This document shows positions 1 through 6,143 of a stretch of 13,260 nt of DNA, piece by piece. Source of the stretch: Bryobacterales bacterium (GTDB lineage: Bacteria; Acidobacteriota; Terriglobia; Bryobacterales; Bryobacteraceae); assembly GCA_003142355.1 (NCBI GenBank), contig PLMF01000344.1, positions 404 through 13,663 of the forward strand. The letters are read 5' to 3'. Position 1 is the first letter of the stretch. Each line of letters opens with the position of its first letter. The translations under genes and the position numbers were made by a program. The notes under the pieces are model-generated. The model did not search any database, was not told the DNA's origin, and saw only the letters and a list, made by a program, of their open reading frames with translations.

Positions 1-1755
1 TCCGCCTCCGCGTTCCGGCTGAGCGGCGCCGGCGAGTTCGCGAAGATGTCTACGGCGGCAGTTACGGGCCAGCCGTTCACGAGCGCGCTGCGCATCGAAG
101 TGTCTAGCCAACCGCAGCGGCCCCAGGACGTCCAGATCGCCGCTCCGGTGGATGCCGCCGTGGGCAGCGGCGACGTGCTGCTGATTTCATTCTGGATGCG
201 CTCCGGTGCGCCCGGGGAAGCCACACTCGATGCGGGATTCCGCTCCGCGCCGGGAGCGGCGGGAAGAGCGGGAGCAGCAGCAGTTCCGGGAGCAGCAGGG
301 GCGCCAGCAGCACCAGGAAGAGGAAGAGGAATGTTCGTGAACCCGGTGGCGGTGAACACGCCCGCCGTGGCTGGGACCGCGTGGAAAAAGGTCCAATTCC
401 CCTTCGCGCTGGCGCGAGCCTACAACCAGGGGGAGGCGGAGATTTTCTTCACCCTCGGGTTGCGCGCGCAGACGGTGGAGATCGGCGGCATCGAGCTGGT
501 GAGCTACGGGACAAGCAAGAAGGTGGCCGACCTGCCATTCACCAGGCTCGGATACGCCGGCAGCGAGCCCGGCGCCGCCTGGCGCAAGGCTGCGGAAGAG
601 CGGATCGAGAAGATCCGGAAAGGCGATCTCACCGTGGTGGTGAAGGACAAGGCCGGTAAGCCGGTTCGCGGGGCGGAGGTCTCGGTTCGCATGCGCAAGC
701 ACGCCTTCCTTTTCGGTACGGCGGTCAGCGGGACCGCGCTTTCCAGCCAGCGTCTGAGCGCGGAGAACCTGGCGAGATACAAGCAGGAGATCGTGCGGCT
801 GTTCAATTTCTCGGTGATGGAGAACGAGAACAAGTGGCCGCAGTGGTCCGTCGAGGCATCACGCCCGGCTACGCTGGCAGCGATCGACTGGCTGCGCGAG
901 AGCGGAGTGCAGGTTCGCGGCCACAACCTGGTGTGGCCCTCCTGGCGCAACACCAACGTGAAAGCCGCGCAGGACGCCAGGAACGACCCGGCTGCGCTGG
1001 CCAAGGTCATCATCGACCACATCACCGGAACCGCCACTGAACTGCGCGGGCGCTTGGTGGACTGGGACGTCATCAATGAGACGTTCACCAACCACGATTT
1101 CATGGACATCCTGGGCCGGCACGCCATGGTGGACTGGTTCCAAGCGGCGCGGGCGGGCGATCCCAACGCCAAACTGTACATCAATGACTTCAATATCCTG
1201 GAAGGCGAGGACAAGGCGCACCAGGACGACTACGCCGCAACCATCCAGTATCTAATCGACCAGGGAGCGCCGATTGATGGCATCGGGCTGCAAAGCCATT
1301 TCCCAGCGCGGCTCACGCCGATGGACGAGCTGATGAAACGGCTCGACCGTTACGCCGCGTTCGGGCGGGAGCTGGAGATCACCGAGTTCGACATCGACAC
1401 CATCGACGAAGTCACGCAGGCCGATTACACCCGCGACTTCATGACCGCCGTTTTCAGCCATCCCTCGGTGAAGGCCTTTGTCATGTGGGGATTCTGGGAG
1501 GGCGCGCATTGGAGACCGAGGGGCGCCATGCTGCGCCGCGACTGGTCCCCCAAACCGAACGCCGACGCGTACAACGACCTGGTATTCAAGCGGTGGTGGA
1601 CGAATGCTCATGGCAAGACGAGTGCGCAGGGGAACTTCGCGACACGAGGTTTCCTGGGCGATTACGAGATTGAAGTGAAGGCCGGCGGTAAGGCTAAGAC
1701 GGTGCGCGTGAGCCTTCCCAAGGGAGGCGCCAAGGCCGAGTGCGTGCTGGAATAG
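1..1755 (+). CDS. GH10 endo-1,4-beta-xylanase with N-terminal carbohydrate-binding-like module (5' end outside window)
   Basis: Predicted secreted xylanase that cleaves internal beta-1,4 bonds of xylan with retention of configuration. The frame is open from base 1 and its first 15 codons read like the same N-terminal module, so the ATG at 46 is probably internal and the gene starts upstream. Numbering from that ATG: residues 1-175 form a CBM4/9-like beta module (GDVLLISFWMRS is typical), about 190-510 the GH10 barrel, and about 515-569 a small C-terminal beta domain. Barrel motifs are FLFGTAVSG, ENENKW, RGHNLVW (His293), WDVINE with acid/base Glu345 (1078-1080), GIGLQSHF, and ITEFD with nucleophile Glu447 (1384-1386), so the active site appears complete. 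An Ala/Gly/Pro-rich stretch at residues 66-95 interrupts the N-terminal module. No terminator is evident after the stop. The family call is secure; xylan as the substrate is inferred from the family. Confidence 0.93.
   Translation, partial: SASAFRLSGAGEFAKMSTAAVTGQPFTSALRIEVSSQPQRPQDVQIAAPVDAAVGSGDVLLISFWMRSGAPGEATLDAGFRSAPGAAGRAGAAAVPGAAGAPAAPGRGRGMFVNPVAVNTPAVAGTAWKKVQFPFALARAYNQGEAEIFFTLGLRAQTVEIGGIELVSYGTSKKVADLPFTRLGYAGSEPGAAWRKAAEERIEKIRKGDLTVVVKDKAGKPVRGAEVSVRMRKHAFLFGTAVSGTALSSQRLSAENLARYKQEIVRLFNFSVMENENKWPQWSVEASRPATLAAIDWLRESGVQVRGHNLVWPSWRNTNVKAAQDARNDPAALAKVIIDHITGTATELRGRLVDWDVINETFTNHDFMDILGRHAMVDWFQAARAGDPNAKLYINDFNILEGEDKAHQDDYAATIQYLIDQGAPIDGIGLQSHFPARLTPMDELMKRLDRYAAFGRELEITEFDIDTIDEVTQADYTRDFMTAVFSHPSVKAFVMWGFWEGAHWRPRGAMLRRDWSPKPNADAYNDLVFKRWWTNAHGKTSAQGNFATRGFLGDYEIEVKAGGKAKTVRVSLPKGGAKAECVLE
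250..332 (+). repeat. Purine-rich AGC/AGG low-complexity tract inside the xylanase gene
   Basis: Short degenerate repeats of gcag, gcagcag and gaagag encode an Ala/Gly/Pro/Arg-rich stretch (for example AAAVPGAAGAPAAPGRGRG) within the N-terminal module. The composition differs from the flanking beta-sheet sequence, and the stretch probably forms a flexible loop. It looks like slippage expansion that stayed in frame. Confidence 0.6.
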
Positions 1756-1769
1756 TGGCGCCCTGTCGC

Positions 1770-2353
1770 GAACGGCAACGCGTTTCATCCGCGCTGGGCA
1801 CGGGTCCCGTGTGCGGCGTCTGTGAGAAGTACATCACCAACGGGTTGGCGTCGCTGAATGCCGGCCATGTGGGGAGACCTTCCCCGTTGGGATCGCTGCG
1901 CTTGGCGAAGTTCGTCCAATAGGTCGCCATGGCCTCCGAGATCGCCTCGTCCTGCTTGGTGATTTGCGGATTCGACGGATTGAGATGCTGGAAAACGTAC
2001 GGCACATCCGCGCCGTGCGGCGTGCCGTACCCGGCGCGGGGCGAACCGGCGGGATATTCCGGGTGCTGGTCGAAATAGTAATAGAACACCTTGGATTTCC
2101 CCGTTTTCGCCTGGAGCCGCGCCCAAATCCAGGTGTGCCAGCCGAACGCGGCATCGCGCGCCAGGTCGCGGGCGGTTTTCGGAACCGTGGTGGGTTCGGT
2201 GGGGTAGGCCTTCGGCAGACGATCCGCGAACGGGCCGTAGCGCGCCTTCACGCCGGAGATGTAATCCTCCGGCGTGCGCGGAGGCGAAAAGCTCGCCCCC
2301 TCGTCGGAGTTGTAGCCCACCAGGATAGGCGTGGCTGGCGGACGCCAGAAGGC
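1770..2353 (-). pseudogene. Type-B carboxylesterase remnant (C-terminal part only)
   Basis: On the minus strand the peptide reads [17 protein letters not shown], then HGADVPYVF, then [20 protein letters not shown], and ends near [17 protein letters not shown]. These are the C-terminal landmarks of the alpha/beta-hydrolase carboxylesterase type B (PnbA/cholinesterase-like) family: the catalytic Glu in DEG and the catalytic His in HGAD. The N-terminal half, with the oxyanion hole and the nucleophile motif GESAG, is missing. Upstream of about 2353 the same frame turns into unrelated sequence that is antisense to the sialate O-acetylesterase fragment. The last 30 or so residues also look replaced: after PSAD the frame runs into sequence antisense to the xylanase end. 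It cannot encode a working esterase. It may once have partnered the adjacent xylanase as a de-esterifying enzyme, which is inference. Confidence 0.75.
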
Positions 2354-2518
2354 GATACCGTAGTCGTTTCCTCGAAGTCGGTTCCCGATCCGAAGGCCGC
2401 CCGCTACGCCTGGCAGTCCAACCCGGCGGCGACGCTGTTTAACGGCGCCGGTCTCCCGGCTGTGCCTTTCCGTACGGACGATTGGCCCGGTATCACGGAC
2501 AAGCAAACGGTCTATTGA
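2342..2518 (+). pseudogene. Sialate O-acetylesterase remnant (last ~55 residues)
   Basis: The plus-strand frame ending at the TGA at 2516-2518 reads [17 protein letters not shown], then [20 protein letters not shown] and WPGIT. This is the strongly conserved C-terminus of the sialate (9-O-acetyl) O-acetylesterase family of SGNH-type esterases. Everything before about GDTVVV is absent; upstream the frame becomes antisense to the carboxylesterase remnant. In a neighbouring frame 2338-2349 reads ADAR, which resembles the residues that usually precede this motif, suggesting a few bases are also missing at the joint. No catalytic residues remain, so this is a remnant. Confidence 0.72.
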
Positions 2519-2613
2519 TCGTCCCGCCACTCAGGCGCTTCGCTCCGGATTCGCCCGGTCGAAGTGGCCATGTTGGTGTAGATGAAGGAAGATTATCAAG
2601 AAGGTCGCGGCCA

Positions 2614-2800
2614 ATGAGACGTGCATTCCGCCGCCTGATACGGCCTGCCGATGCGCCCCCGTTGTCCCCAATCCGTTCGCTGGCCTACTTTCGACCCGTG
2701 ATCGAGGAACTTCAGGATCCTCCCGTGCCGGATGGATACCTGGACTACCTGCGCCCGAAGCTCCACCGGGCCGCCGCAAGCAACGGGGCATACCGAAGCG
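2614..2800 (+). pseudogene. Short unassigned protein-like fragment
   Basis: This fills the gap between the sialate O-acetylesterase remnant and the ABM-like gene. The plus frame contains PLSPIRSLAYFRPVIEELQD followed by PVPDGYLDYLRPKL, whose composition and amphipathic pattern look like real protein rather than random frame. There is no proper start with a ribosome binding site, and the frame runs on antisense into the next gene without a nearby stop, so it is probably a broken C-terminal piece. I cannot name the family. A chance open frame in GC-rich DNA is possible. Confidence 0.25.
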
Positions 2801-2814
2801 GGTATCCGAAATCC

Positions 2815-3225
2815 CTAGACTGCCGGATCGTAGAGCAGCGCCGTGAACTTCTCCCCGAGGAGCGTGTTCTCCACCGTGGGCCAGGCCTTCTGGTGTTCGG
2901 GCGAATCTGCCCACTTCAGCCGCTGCTCTTCCGTCTGGAAGCTGATGATCAGGCGGTACGAGGCTCCTTTGGGCGCCTTGCCCTGGTTCTCCTTCCTCAG
3001 CTTCAGCAGGGTCACCGACACGAAACCGGGCTGCCTGCTGATGGTCGGCCGGAAGACCTTGCGGTAGTTCTCCAGCATCTCATTTTCCCGTTTTGGGTCG
3101 AGAAACAGGTCACAGTGGAGCTGGATGGGGGGCGCCGCGGCGCCCCTTGCCATGCGGGCGGCGGGCAGGACCGCCGCCATCGCTTTCAAGTAGTTCCTAC
3201 GATTCATCGAGTTGCGAACAGACAT
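2815..3225 (-). CDS. Exported ABM-like dimeric alpha/beta-barrel protein
   Basis: A 136-residue protein. Residues 7-30 (MNRRNYLKAMAAVLPAARMA) form a twin-arginine-like or Sec-type leader with the RR pair followed by a hydrophobic stretch. Residues about 33-133 resemble the antibiotic biosynthesis monooxygenase (ABM) / dimeric alpha-beta barrel fold: an opening strand IQLHCDLFLD, a helix ENEMLENYRKVF, the QPGFVSVTLLKL strand, and the YRLIISFQTEEQRLKWADSP segment common in this fold. Such domains range from cofactor-free oxygenases to heme-degrading and purely binding proteins, so no reaction can be assigned. The start at 3225 is supported by GAGGAG five bases upstream (minus strand). It begins only 25 bp after the stop of the SMP-30 remnant and lies in line with the bicupin and DUF362 genes, suggesting a former operon. 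Confidence 0.72.
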   Translation of the reverse strand: MSVRNSMNRRNYLKAMAAVLPAARMARGAAAPPIQLHCDLFLDPKRENEMLENYRKVFRPTISRQPGFVSVTLLKLRKENQGKAPKGASYRLIISFQTEEQRLKWADSPEHQKAWPTVENTLLGEKFTALLYDPAV

Positions 3226-3250
3226 CGGTGCTCCTCAAATAGACAATCGA

Positions 3251-3526
3251 CTACTGATACAGCGCCTTCGCGCCGGCCACCGCCAACTTGATCCGGTACA
3301 CGCTCGTCACAGCCGTGATGTAGAGCGTCTTGCCGTCGTCTCCCCAGTTGCAGTTGGACGGGGGTTCCGGCGTCTTGATCGTGCCCAAGTGCTTTCCATC
3401 CGCGGAGAAGACCCGGAGGCCGGCTACCTTCTCAATCTGCGCATCCTTCGCAACTAACGCGTCGAACGCCGGATCCGAACATTGGCCCCCGGCTCAACCA
3501 AACGCCGCCGCCAGAACGCGCGGTAG
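3251..3526 (-). pseudogene. SMP-30/gluconolactonase remnant with central deletion and in-frame stop
   Basis: The minus-strand frame ending at 3251-3253 (TAG) reads SDPAFDALVAKDAQIEKVA followed directly by GLRVFSADGKHLGTIKTPEP, then NCNWGDDGKTLYITA and a final SVYRIKLAVAGAKALYQ. The first piece matches the beginning of SMP-30/gluconolactonase-like beta-propellers (DPALDALI..DA.IEKLA type), the second their end. The roughly 200-residue middle, with the metal-binding residues, is missing. Upstream in the same frame LPRVLAAAFG resembles part of a signal peptide but is cut from the rest by a TGA at 3494-3496. The combination of missing middle, missing start and in-frame stop marks a dead gene. An intact homologue would hydrolyse a sugar lactone. 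Confidence 0.7.
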
Positions 3527-3541
3527 CCGGAAACCGCCTTG

Positions 3542-4408
3542 CTATTTCACATTCACGGAATCCAGCTTGAACTTCTCCAACGCCGCCCCGATCACCATCA
3601 GCTCCAGCGGCGCGCCGCTAGTATTCTCAAACGAATGCACGTCCCCGGGAGCCATGACGATGGCATCGCCCTTCTTGACGGACGCGGTCTCGTCGTTCGC
3701 GCGAACCGTACCCTCGCCATCCATCACGTAGTAGAGCTCTTCGACGCCCATGTGCTTGTGCGCGCCGATCGACGTCGCGGGCGGCATGAGCACGTGGTCC
3801 ACGTAAGACCAGGGAGTGAAGAATACTTCCGGCGGCAGCGCGCGGCGATATTGCACGGCGCCCTTGCCCTCGTTGAGGGGCGCGGGCGCCCGCAGCAGGT
3901 CGCGCCAGAGCTTCATCGAAATAAACTGCGGTACGGAGTCGAGCGGCGCGCCCACCCGCGTGTCTCCCAGATCGAAGTTGTCGTACTTGCCCTTGATCGT
4001 CGCGCAAGCGACGTTCATCCACTCCACCGGCTCATCCGTCGCGTTGTAGATCGCATGCGAATGCCCCAACCGGCAGGGAGCGCCCGCCGGGCCCTTGATC
4101 AAGGACGTTCGCCCGTCGATGGTGAACTGCGCCTCGCCGTTCAGAATGACGAACATCTCCTCCATGGTGTCGTGAAAATGCTGGCCGATGCCGGTCTTCG
4201 GCGGCAGCACGCCCCTGTGCAGGAAAAGAAAGTTCGACTGGAAATTCGAGGCGTTCAGCAGCGCCGTGAAGGCCATCGTGCCGGCCCCGCCGTGAACCGA
4301 CGGCGACGGCCGGTAGCGCGACGCGTCGGCGTGGCGGATCCGCTGCGCCAGAGGATCGCGCGCCACGAGCGATGCCGCGCAAAGAACGATCAGCGGAACA
4401 ACGCGCAT
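3542..4408 (-). CDS. Secreted bicupin protein
   Basis: A 288-residue protein with two cupin beta-barrels. Residues 1-22 (MRVVPLIVLCAASLVARDPL) are a Sec-type signal peptide. Cupin 1 has the metal-binding pattern GQHFHDTMEEMFVILNGE (His77, His79, Glu83/84) with a second motif at GHSHAIYN (His116/118). Cupin 2 has GAHKHMGVEELYYVMDGEG (His217, His219, Glu223/224) and PGDVHSFEN (His258). Both sites look intact, so two bound metals are plausible. Bicupins include oxalate decarboxylases and many sugar- or auxin-binding proteins; this one lacks clear oxalate decarboxylase hallmarks, so the function is open. The ATG at 4408 is chosen because AAGGAG lies six bases upstream and the signal peptide begins there; a longer frame to 4474 lacks this support. 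It is followed by the SMP-30 remnant and the ABM-like gene and preceded by the DUF362 gene. Confidence 0.82.
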   Translation of the reverse strand: MRVVPLIVLCAASLVARDPLAQRIRHADASRYRPSPSVHGGAGTMAFTALLNASNFQSNFLFLHRGVLPPKTGIGQHFHDTMEEMFVILNGEAQFTIDGRTSLIKGPAGAPCRLGHSHAIYNATDEPVEWMNVACATIKGKYDNFDLGDTRVGAPLDSVPQFISMKLWRDLLRAPAPLNEGKGAVQYRRALPPEVFFTPWSYVDHVLMPPATSIGAHKHMGVEELYYVMDGEGTVRANDETASVKKGDAIVMAPGDVHSFENTSGAPLELMVIGAALEKFKLDSVNVK

Positions 4409-4453
4409 TTTAGTCTCCTTGTCCGGCCGCGTTAGCCAACGGCGCCGGCTCCA

Positions 4454-4470
4454 AAACAGAGTAACTGTTT
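4454..4470. promoter_or_regulatory. Candidate operator, AAACAG-N5-CTGTTT
   Basis: A perfect 6-bp inverted repeat with a 5-base spacer, AAACAGAGTAACTGTTT, 46-62 bp upstream of the bicupin start. It overlaps a weak minus-strand promoter-like pair (TTTACT, 17 bases, TACTCT). Its size and placement fit a dimeric repressor site. No regulator gene in the window can be linked to it. Confidence 0.3.
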
Positions 4471-4507
4471 GCACGGCGGGAGTAAAGGACTTTCATTCGC
4501 GCGGTTC

Positions 4508-4527
4508 GGGCAAGCTAAAGCATGCCC
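4508..4527. terminator. Imperfect hairpin downstream of the DUF362/jelly-roll gene
   Basis: GGGCA-a-GCT-aa-AGC-a-TGCCC pairs over eight positions with one A/A mismatch and a two-base loop, starting 10 bp past the DUF362 stop (minus strand). There is no T-run after it, so it would be a weak terminator, an RNA-stabilising stem or a protein-binding palindrome. Confidence 0.3.
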
Positions 4528-4537
4528 CACCCTCCCT

Positions 4538-6121
4538 CTAGGCCACCCAGGTGGCCCCGTCGAGGCTGTCGCCGTTGTTCTCCGGGCCCACCAGCAGCGC
4601 GGATATCGCGGCCTTGCCGTTCGCCGGCTGGACCCGGAAGACGAATTGGTTCTCCCCGGGGCGAAGCTCGACCGCCTGCTGGAATTGCCCGGTCCGGAAC
4701 CGCGTCAGCCCTTCTTCCTTCATGATCTGGCGGCCGTTCAGTTCCACCGTCCCGTTCCCGAAGAGGCCCAGCCACAGGGAGCCTTTCCGCGCTCCATCCG
4801 ACTTTACGGTTGCGGTGGCGGCATAAACCGGCGCCTCGCTTCCCGCCACGGAGACCAAATCGAGCATGTCCCCAAATGACGTCTGGCGTTTCCAGTTCCC
4901 GACCTCCGCCGACGGGTCGCTCGTCACTCTCCAGTCGCGGTTGGCGCGCGCATACCAGGTCCGCGGCTTGCCCCATTTCCGGTAGAACCGGTCCGGCTCG
5001 TCGCCAATCACTTCGATGTCGTTCAGGTCGTACGAGCCCAGGCCGCGCGCCACGGCCATGTGCAGATAGTCGATGTCCCGCGGCTGGTAGCCGATCAAAG
5101 TCGCCGCGATAGCGTCCACTGCGACCGGGTTCTCGCCGGCCATGACCAGGTTCGTACGGATCATCTGATCGGGTTGACGGTTGTTGTGCTCGGTGTACTG
5201 AAGCCCGCGGATCACATCCACGACGTTGTAGTCGGGCGGATGGAACGCCGACAGGTCACCGATGAAGGGATCGATGCGAGTATCCACGGAGTGTTCGCTG
5301 TGCAGAGCCTGGTTCGTCATGATGCGCTCCCCGTAGGCGATGCGCGGCCCCGTTCCCACGTAATTCTTGAAACAGCACGTCATCCCGCAGTTCTCGTGCA
5401 CCTTCAGTACGGGCAGCGAAATCAGGAAATCGCACTTGGTAATGGTGTTGGTGACGAAGTACTCCGTCTTTCTGCTGAACGATCCAACGCCATGGCGCAC
5501 CGGAACGGGCAGCGCGAGCATGTTTCCGGACGCATCCCGCACGACGTCGTAGGCGAGGTCGACGTAATCGAACGTCTTGTCGGGATACTTCGCGCCGAAT
5601 TCCCTCAGCATAGCCGCCCAGGAGCCGCCCGCGCCCTCGAAGTCGTCCGGACCCCAAACCAGGGTCGGAAAGTCCACACGTTGGCCATTCTGTTTGACCA
5701 CGTTGCTTTCCGACGGATCTTTCAAGCTCCGGTAGCTGCCGCCCTCCGCGATGGTGATGCGTTTGGCGCGGGAATTCCGCGCGAGGTACTCGATTACGGC
5801 GCGCAGGACGCGAAGGTCCGTAACGTCGCCCGTGCGGTACATCGGCTGGCCGGGCAGGAAGCAGTAATTTGGCTTCAACACTACCCAGGAGCCGGGTTTG
5901 ATTTTCGCTTCCAGGCTGCCCGCCGCGGGTTTCCCGTAGCCGATAGCCTTCCATACCATGTCGCGGACCAATTCATAGTCCAGCGCGTGGTCGGGCGAGA
6001 CCGGCTTCAATAAGCGCCGGTGGCTGGATTGCACGAATCCGACACGGCTTTTCTCTGGCGGTTTTGAGGACGCTGTGAGGGCAGCGGCCGAAGCGAACAG
6101 AAATCCGCGGCGTGTAGTCAT
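4538..6121 (-). CDS. Exported DUF362 protein with C-terminal jelly-roll-like domain
   Basis: A 527-residue protein. Residues 1-20 (MTTRRGFLFASAAALTASSK) form a twin-arginine-like leader. Residues about 25-375 are the DUF362 domain: VGFVQSS, WVVLKPNYC, RITIAEGGS, then CDFLISLPVLKVH and a Cys-rich form of the family's conserved Lys-Asn motif, CGMTCCFKNYVG (Cys245, 249, 250; Lys-Asn 252-253), and NPVAVDAIAATLIGY. DUF362 has no settled function; some relatives carry ferredoxin domains, absent here. Residues about 430-527 form an extra beta-rich domain (GLFGNGTVELNGRQI, LRPGENQFVFRV, GDSLDGATW) resembling galactose-binding jelly rolls that bind glycans. ATG 6121 is preferred over a TTG at 6151 because the leader starts there; it has no Shine-Dalgarno sequence but a TATAAT ends seven bases upstream. 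It is divergent from the second DUF362 gene and upstream of the bicupin. Confidence 0.83.
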   Translation of the reverse strand: MTTRRGFLFASAAALTASSKPPEKSRVGFVQSSHRRLLKPVSPDHALDYELVRDMVWKAIGYGKPAAGSLEAKIKPGSWVVLKPNYCFLPGQPMYRTGDVTDLRVLRAVIEYLARNSRAKRITIAEGGSYRSLKDPSESNVVKQNGQRVDFPTLVWGPDDFEGAGGSWAAMLREFGAKYPDKTFDYVDLAYDVVRDASGNMLALPVPVRHGVGSFSRKTEYFVTNTITKCDFLISLPVLKVHENCGMTCCFKNYVGTGPRIAYGERIMTNQALHSEHSVDTRIDPFIGDLSAFHPPDYNVVDVIRGLQYTEHNNRQPDQMIRTNLVMAGENPVAVDAIAATLIGYQPRDIDYLHMAVARGLGSYDLNDIEVIGDEPDRFYRKWGKPRTWYARANRDWRVTSDPSAEVGNWKRQTSFGDMLDLVSVAGSEAPVYAATATVKSDGARKGSLWLGLFGNGTVELNGRQIMKEEGLTRFRTGQFQQAVELRPGENQFVFRVQPANGKAAISALLVGPENNGDSLDGATWVA

Positions 6122-6127
6122 AGGAGG

Positions 6128-6135
6128 ATTATAGT
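6128..6135. promoter_or_regulatory. Overlapping bidirectional -10 elements between the divergent DUF362 genes
   Basis: The sequence attatagt reads TATAAT on the minus strand (6133-6128) and TATAGT on the plus strand (6130-6135). On the minus strand the hexamer lies six bases before ATG 6121, placing the transcription start at or next to the A of ATG, that is a leaderless message. On the plus strand the start would fall near 6142, just before GTG 6144 and 14 bases before ATG 6156. No good -35 hexamer is visible on either side, so the call rests on the two -10 matches and the lack of room for anything else. Confidence 0.35.
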
Positions 6136-6143
6136 GGAGATGA

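Noticed and set aside
3539..4435. A 298-codon plus-strand open frame
   Set aside because: Antisense to the bicupin, whose two metal-binding motifs are intact.
4409..4474. Longer N-terminus for the bicupin
   Set aside because: The extra 22 residues are Arg/Trp-rich, unlike a leader, while ATG 4408 has AAGGAG at the right distance and starts a clear signal peptide.
5060..6013. A 317-codon plus-strand open frame
   Set aside because: Antisense to the well-supported DUF362 gene; no family features.
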